Shown piece after piece: positions 1 through 5,760 of a stretch of DNA of 14,163 bases. Where the stretch lies: contig JAEOUJ010000244.1 in the NCBI GenBank assembly GCA_016839405.1, forward strand, positions 1 to 14,163, written 5' to 3'. Under the pieces are notes generated by a model. The model saw nothing but the letters and a program-made list of their open reading frames with translations. It had not been told where the DNA came from and searched no databases. The position numbers and the translations under genes are program-made. Numbering within the stretch: position 1 is the stretch's first letter; each line of letters opens with the position of its first letter. This stretch comes from Candidatus Gerdarchaeota archaeon (GTDB taxonomy: Archaea > Asgardarchaeota > Heimdallarchaeia > JABLTI01).

Positions 1-126
1 ATTATATATTCCTAAAAATCTTAAATTTTGTAATAATTCATCAACATTCCTAGCTATTGCTCCAAATTTCATCTCACAATAATCACAATCATTCCCACAA
101 TAACCAATATTGCCCGATTTAGTAAT
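1..126 (-). CDS. DUF3795-like cysteine-rich protein, N-terminal fragment (3' end beyond window)
   Basis: An open frame of 42 codons runs off the left edge. It reads ITKSGNIGYCGNDCDYCEMK and then a helix-like stretch (ARNVDELLQNLRFLG). The pattern Y-C-G-x2-C-x2-C near the N-terminus is the signature opening of DUF3795-type proteins, small presumed metal-binding proteins of unknown function common in archaea and anaerobic bacteria. The complete protein at 13073-13441 opens with a similar C-G-x2-C-x2-C. The frame has no ATG, GTG or TTG before the cysteine motif. A stop lies 21 codons before the first in-frame ATG, which is itself past the cysteines. The ATT at 124-126 sits 7 bases behind AGGAGG and would give the ordinary N-terminus M-TKSGNIGYCG. 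Family call and start are inferred from a short fragment; a 5'-damaged gene is the alternative. Confidence 0.55.
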   Translation of the reverse strand, partial: MTKSGNIGYCGNDCDYCEMKFGAIARNVDELLQNLRFLGIYN

Positions 127-133
127 TGAAAGC

Positions 134-139
134 CCTCCT
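134..139 (-). promoter_or_regulatory. Strong Shine-Dalgarno (AGGAGG) before an ATT start
   Basis: On the minus strand AGGAGG lies 7 bases before ATT (126-124). It is the best anti-SD match I found in the window and the main reason to place a start at a codon that is not ATG, GTG or TTG. Confidence 0.5.
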
Positions 140-177
140 GTGTAAATAAAACATTATTATTACAATATTACATGTTA

Positions 178-185
178 TTATAAAA
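178..185 (-). promoter_or_regulatory. TATA-like box for the gene at 1-126
   Basis: TTTTATAA on the minus strand is centred about 55 bases upstream of the ATT codon. With the usual archaeal spacing of about 27 bases the transcript would begin near 154, leaving a leader of about 28 bases that contains the AGGAGG. The element is nearly symmetrical and could also serve the rightward GNAT gene. Assigned by eye. Confidence 0.35.
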
Positions 186-268
186 TGTAATGGCAAGAGA
201 ATTTTTATATCAACTCAATAATATTGGCAATAGATTTCTACTGTTAATTATTAGTTTGTGGGAAAAAT

Positions 269-811
269 ATGTTTGAAGGTGAAAAAGTAAGAATTCGTTC
301 ATTGGAGTTATCTGATTGTGATTATATTTGGGAGCATTTTAACAATTTAGAATTGAGACACTATATGGGTAAAGCAATGCCAATGTCTAGAGAAGAAACA
401 AAGAAATTTATAGAACAATCATGGGAAAATCGAAAAAATGGTTTTCAATACCTGTTTGCCTTTGACGATAAAAAGACAAATCAATTTCTTGGCTGTGTTA
501 ATTTAGTTGTAAGAAATAAAATCAGTAATTCAGCTGATCTCGGAATTTGGATTTATGAAGGAAAATACCGGGATAAGGGTTATGGAACAGATGCTATGAA
601 GGTTATCTTATCCTTTGGTTTTGATTATCTAAACTTACATCGAATTGAGCTTGAAGTATATCCAACAAACACTCGAGCGATGAGAGTTTATGAGAAAATT
701 GGTTTCAAAAAAGTTGGTCAGAAAAGAGAATCTCGTTTTATGAATGGTGAGTACAAAGATTCAGTAGTTATGGATATTTTAAGATCTGAGTGGATCAATA
801 AAACCGATTGA
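269..811 (+). CDS. GNAT-family N-acetyltransferase (RimJ/RimL type)
   Basis: A 180-residue cytosolic protein, normal length for the RimJ/RimL-like acetyltransferase_3 group, which transfers an acetyl group from acetyl-CoA to a protein N-terminus or small amine. It opens with VRIRSLELSDCDYIWE, the usual first strand and helix. The acetyl-CoA pyrophosphate loop is YRDKGYGTDAM (residues 100-110), matching the Q/R-x-x-G-x-G/A motif A. Motif B follows as HRIELEVYPTNTRAMRVYEKIGFKKVG (124-150, read in two parts), with the conserved Asn134, Tyr141 and the EKIGF turn. The C-terminus has the usual final strands. The ATG has no clear SD. The gene is monocistronic and converges on the zinc-ribbon gene at 867-1283. 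Substrate cannot be told from sequence; bacterial RimJ, RimL and antibiotic-inactivating members share this architecture. Confidence 0.9.
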   Translation: MFEGEKVRIRSLELSDCDYIWEHFNNLELRHYMGKAMPMSREETKKFIEQSWENRKNGFQYLFAFDDKKTNQFLGCVNLVVRNKISNSADLGIWIYEGKYRDKGYGTDAMKVILSFGFDYLNLHRIELEVYPTNTRAMRVYEKIGFKKVGQKRESRFMNGEYKDSVVMDILRSEWINKTD

Positions 812-854
812 TAATAAAAGAAAAAGAAATGAAAAAGCATCTTAAAAGATGCTT
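812..854 (-). terminator. Hairpin plus T-tract terminator after the zinc-ribbon gene
   Basis: AAGCATCTT (835-843) and AAGATGCTT (846-854) form a perfect 9-bp inverted repeat separated by two bases, so the real loop must open to four or more. On the minus strand it lies just past the stop codon at 867 and is followed by a T-rich run (812-834). On the plus strand no T-tract follows, so it serves mainly the leftward gene. Confidence 0.6.
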
Positions 855-866
855 AAATATAAGTAC

Positions 867-1283
867 TTACCAAATACCAATTCCAAACAATATTCCAATT
901 ACAATTGCTGGTACAATAATAAATAGGAATATACCAAGGTAACCAGTAATTAAAGCAAAAGTTCCTAAAGTATTACTACCTTTACTATTAGATGAATGAC
1001 CCATAATAACAGCTACAATATTCCCAATAATAGGTAAAACACCAATACAACCTAGAATCCCTAATATAAGACCAATCATCCCAACTGTTTCATTGTCTTT
1101 CATACCAGTAGTAGTTGTAGTTGGTTGTTGAGTTGGTTGAGCACCATAAGCAATCGTTTCTGGTTGAATTTTGACTGGTTTTACAGGTTGGCTTTCAATT
1201 GCTGCACCACAATTTCCACAAAAAGTTGCACTAGGTTCAACTTGTATTCCACAATAAGGACAGTATTTTGTTTGATTACTCAT
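867..1283 (-). CDS. Zinc-ribbon domain protein with DUF4190-like membrane region
   Basis: A 138-residue protein. Residues 8-25 form a zinc ribbon, C8-P-Y-C11 and C22-G-N-C25 (the CPYCG and FCGNCG knuckles). A Pro/Thr/Gln-rich linker (about 32-60, including TTTTT) leads to a small-residue-rich hydrophobic domain of two or three membrane segments (about 67-95 and 104-136) containing LIGLIL-like repeats and GTFALITGYLGIF, as in DUF4190 proteins. Such zinc-ribbon/membrane proteins are frequent in archaea; their role is unknown. I chose the ATG at 1283, because the ribbon begins seven residues later and a TATA-like box lies about 33 bases upstream. An upstream start at 1343 would add a 20-residue hydrophobic stretch (PIILDIIKYMIAIFFF) that overlaps this TATA box and looks spurious. 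Confidence 0.85.
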   Translation of the reverse strand: MSNQTKYCPYCGIQVEPSATFCGNCGAAIESQPVKPVKIQPETIAYGAQPTQQPTTTTTGMKDNETVGMIGLILGILGCIGVLPIIGNIVAVIMGHSSNSKGSNTLGTFALITGYLGIFLFIIVPAIVIGILFGIGIW

Positions 1284-1311
1284 TTTAGTTCTAAAGAAAA
1301 ATATAGCTATC

Positions 1312-1320
1312 ATATATTTA
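1312..1320 (-). promoter_or_regulatory. TATA-like box for the zinc-ribbon gene
   Basis: TAAATATAT on the minus strand is centred about 33 bases before the ATG at 1283. It predicts transcription starting near 1290, with a leader of only a few bases and no SD, which supports the shorter start. Confidence 0.45.
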
Positions 1321-1477
1321 ATAATATCCAATATAATTGGCAAATAATTAATGAGTCAATCAGTTTTATAATTAAATTGAGTAAAAAAATACACGTAAAA
1401 ACCTAATTTTTCAGTTATGAAAAACCAGTTTTTTAGTTTTACCTCAAGTGAAGGATTTTAATAATAAAAAAATGCAA

Positions 1478-1485
1478 TTTATATT
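1478..1485 (+). promoter_or_regulatory. TATA box for the small four-cysteine gene
   Basis: TTTATATT matches the archaeal TATA consensus well and is preceded by an A-rich stretch. Transcription would start near 1508, just upstream of the SD-like GGTGAGGG at 1512-1519, so promoter, SD and the CTG codon are all correctly spaced. Confidence 0.5.
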
Positions 1486-1511
1486 AGGAATAATTGATAT
1501 ATTCTCATCTT

Positions 1512-1519
1512 GGTGAGGG
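1512..1519 (+). promoter_or_regulatory. Shine-Dalgarno GGTGAGGG before a CTG start
   Basis: GGTGA (1512-1516) can pair with UCACC at the 16S 3' end and lies 10 bases before CTG (1527-1529); the overlapping GAGGG lies 7 bases before it. It is only 3 bases from the ATG at 1520, too close to drive that codon. The same GGTGA with 10-base spacing precedes the TTG start of the MFS gene. Confidence 0.45.
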
Positions 1520-1526
1520 ATGAAAC

Positions 1527-1751
1527 CTGAAATGGTCGGAGTTTAGGAAAAAATATCCAGAAGATATCTTTACGAGAGCTAAAAAAATCTGTGAAGAACA
1601 ATATGCTTTTAAATCTAGCCAAATCACACTTGCTGGAAAATCTTGCCGATTATGCTATGAAAAAGAAGGAAAATATTGTTTTCCTTGTGAAGAAGTTAGA
1701 ATGGAATATAGAAAGAAATTCGGAACATCATTGGATATTCTTAGTGTTTAA
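1527..1751 (+). CDS. Small four-cysteine protein (no ATG; CTG start or frameshifted gene)
   Basis: From CTG at 1527 the frame encodes 74 residues beginning [15 protein letters not shown] and ending at TAA 1749-1751. Composition is ordinary for a small soluble archaeal protein: charged N-terminal helix, then C40-R-L-C43 and C51-F-P-C54, a likely metal site, then [18 protein letters not shown]. The tail loosely recalls the C-terminal cysteine block of DUF2284 metal-binding proteins, but I cannot assign a family. A TATA box and SD stand at proper distances. Alternative: the ATG at 1520 opens MKPEMVGV followed by TAG; slipping one base at GTT-TAG-G (1541-1547) would enter the same long frame, so a frameshifted gene or a +1 recoding site is possible. 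The last 24 bases overlap the 3' end of the deiminase-like gene on the other strand. Confidence 0.5.
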   Translation: MKWSEFRKKYPEDIFTRAKKICEEQYAFKSSQITLAGKSCRLCYEKEGKYCFPCEEVRMEYRKKFGTSLDILSV

Positions 1752-2657
1752 TTTGTTTCGATAGATGGGGCATGTCATGCAATGAGGTCCTCCCCCACCT
1801 TTTACTAATTCATTACCTTCAATAGTAATTACTTCCACACCTTTTTTTTCAAGTTCATTGATAATTCGTTTATTCCAATCATAAGAAATTATTTTTCCTG
1901 GTGCTAATGCAAATAAATTTGGACCAAACATTTTTGCTTCCTCTTTAGTGATTGGAATAATTTCGATTTTCTTCTCTTCTAAATACTTTACAAAATTCAT
2001 CTCAAATTTTGTATTTTTTGAAAAAATTATGGAGTTCTTTTCTGAAACTGAATCTTTGTGAATAACACATAGATTAGAATCTACAACCATGTATGCTCCA
2101 TCCAAGTGAACTCTATAATCAGCAAGAGGAACCATTATGAAGGCAGATAAGTCATCTGTTAAAACATCTTTTAGTTGAATAGTTCCTTTAAAATTCGATC
2201 GTGGTCCAAAACCTACTGATAATATGCCTTCATCTAGATAAACTAAATCTCCCCCTTCTAAATATCCTGGTTCAGTTATTTCACAAGCAAAATCAATAGA
2301 TGATTTAAGTGCGTTTTTTACTTGGTAAGGTTCTTTAGATCTGCTAGGTATGGCCATATTCATAATGACAAGACCTTTTGAGGTAACAGAAATTATATCA
2401 CGTATGAATAACATATTTGGTTGTTCGTGCTGTTTTAGAAGTTCATTTAGAAAAACAACTTTAACTCCTTCAGCTTTTAAAATAGAAATAAAATCATCAT
2501 ACTCATCTTGCATTTTAGATAAATTAGGAACACCTCGAAATCTATATTTTTTTAGTGTTTTTTTTGAAACAAGGTTAATTTCCAAATTAGGCCTATACAT
2601 AAAAATTGATTTTAATTTACCAATTTCATTTATAATTTGATATTTCATTTTCTTCAT
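1728..2657 (-). CDS. Compact arginine deiminase/DDAH-fold guanidine-modifying enzyme
   Basis: A 309-residue member of the pentein superfamily, enzymes that attack the guanidine carbon of arginine or its derivatives through a cysteine thiolate. Catalytic elements are in order: PNMLFIRD (80-87, with Asn81, Arg86 and Asp87), EGGD (134-137), HLDG (His184, Asp186) and [11 protein letters not shown] (287-297, nucleophile Cys293). The CMTCPI block is very like bacterial ArcA. Length is about 100 residues short of ArcA (about 410) and there is no room for its helical insertion, so it is nearer DDAH or short ADI-like proteins. The arginine that in ArcA lies five residues before the catalytic cysteine appears to be Gly288, so free L-arginine may not be the substrate. 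Two ATGs lie in frame (2657 and 2648); either may be used. No arcB/arcC partner is nearby. Confidence 0.85.
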   Translation of the reverse strand: MKKMKYQIINEIGKLKSIFMYRPNLEINLVSKKTLKKYRFRGVPNLSKMQDEYDDFISILKAEGVKVVFLNELLKQHEQPNMLFIRDIISVTSKGLVIMNMAIPSRSKEPYQVKNALKSSIDFACEITEPGYLEGGDLVYLDEGILSVGFGPRSNFKGTIQLKDVLTDDLSAFIMVPLADYRVHLDGAYMVVDSNLCVIHKDSVSEKNSIIFSKNTKFEMNFVKYLEEKKIEIIPITKEEAKMFGPNLFALAPGKIISYDWNKRIINELEKKGVEVITIEGNELVKGGGGPHCMTCPIYRNKLNTKNIQ

Positions 2658-2718
2658 TGAAACCTATTAATTTTCTAGATAAATTATGAAGTAACTAAAT
2701 TAGTAATTTTATGTTAAT

Positions 2719-2748
2719 GAAAAAAGAAAAAAGAGAAATAAATCTCTT
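2719..2748 (-). terminator. Hairpin plus T-tract terminator after acyltransferase paralogue 1
   Basis: AAGAGA (2731-2736) and TCTCTT (2743-2748) form a 6-bp stem with a 6-base loop about 10 bases past the stop codon at 2759. On the minus strand it is followed directly by TTTTCTTTTTTC. It should separate this gene from the deiminase-like gene downstream. Confidence 0.65.
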
Positions 2749-2758
2749 GAATATTTAA

Positions 2759-4144
2759 TCAAGTACTCAGTTCTGCTTCGCTTTTTTCTTCCGGTTTTTG
2801 TTCAATAGGTTCAACAAACATCACAGGTTCTACATCATAGATAATACCACGTGATCTTAAGGGGTCTAAATGGTCTACCTTTCGTCCACTAGTTAGCATA
2901 TTTGCATAAACAAGGAACCATTCTGGTGTACCAATGAATCTTCCAAGTTCCCATAATCTAATCAAACCTTCCCAAAGTAAGTAGATTATTACTGCTAATA
3001 ATAAAGACCATAGGAAAGTCGCTGGATAGTAAGCTTTGAAATCAGGTGTACCAGGTATCTTTGATAAAATCCAAGCTGGTAAGAAGATTAATGATTGAAA
3101 CATATAAACTGTTAAAGCAATTGTACCCCATCTTCTAAACCAACGTGATCTTTTCAACCATTTTTCTGCTTTTAATTTAGGATTGAATTCTACACGTTGT
3201 AATAAGAATAATAATGCAGCAAGCTCCAATCCAGTATTAGCAAATGCAAACCATGTCGGATGAACATGTGAGAATACAAGAACCTCAAAAATAGGTTTTC
3301 CTAAAGCAATTATATCTACTAGACCAAACCATGCTCCACCAAATAAGAAAAGACCTAAACTAGTCCAATAACCTACCTTGAACATTTGTTTTGGTGGTTT
3401 GTCTTGAATCAAAAGATAACCAATTATCATACCAACAAAAGATGATGATAACATTGGGAAAATCGGTGATTCTCTACCAGCGATTTGTATTATTATATAT
3501 TGCAGAAAAGGATGAACATCTGTAGGATCAGATGGATTAAATTGTGTTATATCTATTGAACCAGTTCCATCTAAAACTAGAGAAAAGCCTTTTTGGATGC
3601 CTGAAGATGTTATGATAATAACAAAAGCAGTTATTCCAAGAATGAGTACATTTCTTAATACTTTTTGCATGTTATTTTTTCTAGTAAAGAAGAAGAAAAT
3701 GATGCTAGCAAAAAATATTCCAACAGCGATATTTTGTAGTACTTCACTGAAGTAAACAAAACTACGAGCAACACTCAAATTTATTGTACCTGTTCTGAAT
3801 AAGGTATCAAGAATGCCCCAGGGATTAAGGAAGGCGTTATATAATGCTCCAAGACCCCAAAGTATTGCTGCAAAAATTATTTGCTTAATTAATATCTTAT
3901 ATGGTTCAGTTCCATTCTTATATGATCTTCCCATAGCATAAAAATGAACCACAGCAGAGATCATTATAAAGAAACCACGCCAATGCCCAAAAATGAAAAA
4001 TATGAATGCAAAAGGATATTCCCATGTTAATGTGCTCAAATCACCAGTTCCGAAAAATTCCCATGACACAAAAAATGCATGAAAAATTGTCATACCAAAG
4101 ACTGCTATTCCTCTAGCAAAGTCTAAAGAAGTAATTCGTTTCAT
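2759..4144 (-). CDS. Polytopic acyltransferase, HGSNAT/DUF1624-DUF418 type (paralogue 1)
   Basis: A 461-residue integral membrane protein with about ten hydrophobic segments. It opens with RITSLDFARGIAVFGM and His22 (FHAF), the signature first helix of DUF1624/DUF418 proteins, which include the human lysosomal heparan-alpha-glucosaminide N-acetyltransferase. Other family landmarks: GHWRGFF (53-59), SPIFPMLSSSFVGMIIG (226-242), RVEF (317-320), RWGTIALTVYMFQ (338-350) and the DUF418-like closing motif GTPEWF (405-410). The 50-residue C-terminal tail is hydrophilic and ends in a Glu/Lys-rich stretch, unlike the other two copies. It also carries HWR where both others have TWH. The ATG at 4144 is 43 bases behind paralogue 2 and has its own TATA box. 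Family role: moving an acyl group from a cytosolic donor to an acceptor outside; the acceptor here is unknown. Confidence 0.8.
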   Translation of the reverse strand: MKRITSLDFARGIAVFGMTIFHAFFVSWEFFGTGDLSTLTWEYPFAFIFFIFGHWRGFFIMISAVVHFYAMGRSYKNGTEPYKILIKQIIFAAILWGLGALYNAFLNPWGILDTLFRTGTINLSVARSFVYFSEVLQNIAVGIFFASIIFFFFTRKNNMQKVLRNVLILGITAFVIIITSSGIQKGFSLVLDGTGSIDITQFNPSDPTDVHPFLQYIIIQIAGRESPIFPMLSSSFVGMIIGYLLIQDKPPKQMFKVGYWTSLGLFLFGGAWFGLVDIIALGKPIFEVLVFSHVHPTWFAFANTGLELAALLFLLQRVEFNPKLKAEKWLKRSRWFRRWGTIALTVYMFQSLIFLPAWILSKIPGTPDFKAYYPATFLWSLLLAVIIYLLWEGLIRLWELGRFIGTPEWFLVYANMLTSGRKVDHLDPLRSRGIIYDVEPVMFVEPIEQKPEEKSEAELST

Positions 4145-4166
4145 AAGCGTGTTTTATAGCTAAAGA

Positions 4167-4175
4167 ATTTATAAT
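4167..4175 (-). promoter_or_regulatory. TATA box for acyltransferase paralogue 1
   Basis: TTATAAATT-type element (minus strand) in the 43-base gap between two paralogues, centred 27 bases from the ATG at 4144. This predicts a leaderless mRNA and means the gene can be transcribed independently of its upstream neighbour. Confidence 0.5.
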
Positions 4176-4187
4176 ATTTATGTGTGA

Positions 4188-5654
4188 TTACAAAGATTGA
4201 CTATTTTCAAATATTCCCTCTGGTGGATTGCTAATTAGTTCTTCTTTAAAGCTTATCCATTGAACATCTTTTTTCATTAGTGAACTATTGAATTTAGTTG
4301 ATTTTATGTTTGATACTAATTCTTGTATTTTAACAAAAAGCCATTCTAATGAACCAACAAATTTTGTATTATAAAGTATGTAAATTACTAGTTCATAAAA
4401 TAATAGCACAAAAGCAATTATTAGAATAATCCACCAAATACTATCAACTGATTGCTCTTGCATAAAATTCATTGTTGTTATGCCAGTGTCATAGAAGAAG
4501 ACTTTCAATAAAGCTCTTGGTAAAATCTCTAAAATTTGCAGCGAATAAAGTGTTAAAGATAATGAAGACCATCTTCTAAAGTACTTATAAATTAGCTTAT
4601 TAGCATATTTATCTCCCTTACCTCTAAATTCAACTATTCGTAATAATAGCATAATCAGACATATTTGACCACCCAGTCTTACCAAATAAGTAGAAACCGC
4701 TGGGGGTTCTTCTATAATTGAGAAAGGTAGTGTTGTATCAATGAATGGAATTCTCGGATCAATTTTAAAATTAGTTATGAAGCTAACCATAACTAAAATT
4801 CCTCCAATGATAAATAATCCAACACCCCCAAGGCTAAACCATGTCAATGTTTTTTGTTTTGGTTTTGGGCTTCCTAGAAAAATACCTATCATTGCCCCAA
4901 TGAATGCGCTAGTTAAATAAGGGAACAAAGGACTTTTAGGTCCTGCGAGTATATTCAAAAACCATACACCAGCAGAACGATTTGCACTAACAAAATAAAT
5001 ATCTGGCCAACTTCTACCAGTAACTTCTGTCCAGAAATCAGCATTAGCAATAAAATGATTTAGTATTGGAGTTATTACAAGAATAAATACTGTTAAACCA
5101 GTATAAATTAATAGATTGCGTTTTGTTTTTTCATATCCTTTATCCCGATAGAGAAGATATTGAATAAATCCATTGATAACTAAACATAAACCAATTATCT
5201 GTAATGTTTGTATCCAAAAATTTTCTCCTCTAAAAGCAGAAAAAGTATTCCACTCGCCTGTCCTTAACGCATGACCAAAATAACCAAAATAACCAAATCC
5301 TTCAACTAAATATCCCATTGCTACAACAATTAATCCACCAATTGTATTCTTCAAAAGTAATTTCTTTAAATCTATATTTCTAAAAGCTTTATTTGTAAAA
5401 GTATAGGAATTAACAATAGCTGAGATAAATAGGAAGAAACCATGCCATGTACCAAAATAGCCTAATATAACAATTAAAATCCATACATAAAATGGGAAAC
5501 CTTCGCCACTTTGAAGCCTTTCAAATAAGAAGCCTGAATCATACATTTTGTAACTAATATGAACCAATGTCACACCAAAAATAGCAATACCTCTAAGAAT
5601 ATCTAAAGTTACAATCCTTTTTTGAGGTTCTTGACTAGTTTCTGATACGGACAC
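4188..5654 (-). CDS. Polytopic acyltransferase, HGSNAT/DUF1624-DUF418 type (paralogue 2)
   Basis: A 488-residue multi-pass protein of the same family as its neighbours. Landmarks: KRIVTLDILRGIAIFGVTLVH (split across 12-32, His32), GTWHGFF (68-74, His71), SPLFPYLTSAFIGAMIG (241-257), RIVEFRGKGDKYANK (339-353), RRWSSLSLTLYSLQ (360-373) and GSLEWLFVKIQEL (434-446). After the last membrane segment comes a cytosolic tail of about 50 residues containing VQWIS (464-468), which is shared with paralogue 3 but not paralogue 1. By these motifs paralogues 2 and 3 are the closer pair. The start is GTG at 5654, 12 residues before the conserved domain; there is no SD, and a TATA-like AATTTATT lies about 24 bases upstream. 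The serine hydrolase gene upstream ends in a terminator, so this gene probably starts its own transcript and may run into paralogue 1. Confidence 0.8.
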   Translation of the reverse strand: MSVSETSQEPQKRIVTLDILRGIAIFGVTLVHISYKMYDSGFLFERLQSGEGFPFYVWILIVILGYFGTWHGFFLFISAIVNSYTFTNKAFRNIDLKKLLLKNTIGGLIVVAMGYLVEGFGYFGYFGHALRTGEWNTFSAFRGENFWIQTLQIIGLCLVINGFIQYLLYRDKGYEKTKRNLLIYTGLTVFILVITPILNHFIANADFWTEVTGRSWPDIYFVSANRSAGVWFLNILAGPKSPLFPYLTSAFIGAMIGIFLGSPKPKQKTLTWFSLGGVGLFIIGGILVMVSFITNFKIDPRIPFIDTTLPFSIIEEPPAVSTYLVRLGGQICLIMLLLRIVEFRGKGDKYANKLIYKYFRRWSSLSLTLYSLQILEILPRALLKVFFYDTGITTMNFMQEQSVDSIWWIILIIAFVLLFYELVIYILYNTKFVGSLEWLFVKIQELVSNIKSTKFNSSLMKKDVQWISFKEELISNPPEGIFENSQSL

Positions 5655-5717
5655 TGTAATCTATCTTATCAATAAATTGTACAATTAAAATCTTTGTATT
5701 TGAATATTTAATTAGTT

Positions 5718-5759
5718 AAAAAAAGAGGAAAGTTAATTGAAAATCATTTGTTTTCAATT
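5718..5759 (-). terminator. Hairpin plus T-tract terminator after the serine hydrolase
   Basis: AATTGAAAA (5735-5743) and TTTTCAATT (5751-5759) make a perfect 9-bp stem with a 7-base loop, starting two bases past the stop codon at 5761. On the minus strand it is followed after about 10 bases by seven consecutive T (5718-5724). It is the longest clean stem-loop terminator in the window. Confidence 0.65.
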
Positions 5760-5760
5760 T

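Noticed and set aside
1284..1343. Upstream extension of the zinc-ribbon protein to 1343
   Set aside because: The added 20 residues are hydrophobic, overlap the likely TATA box, and the natural N-terminus MSNQTKYCPYCG begins at 1283.
1125..1406. Plus-strand open frame opposite the zinc-ribbon gene
   Set aside because: It is antisense to the well-supported zinc-ribbon protein and its translation is low-complexity with no recognisable domain.
2350..2640. Plus-strand open frame inside the deiminase-like gene
   Set aside because: It lies antisense to the N-terminal half of a protein with clear catalytic motifs; its translation looks like a mirrored shadow.
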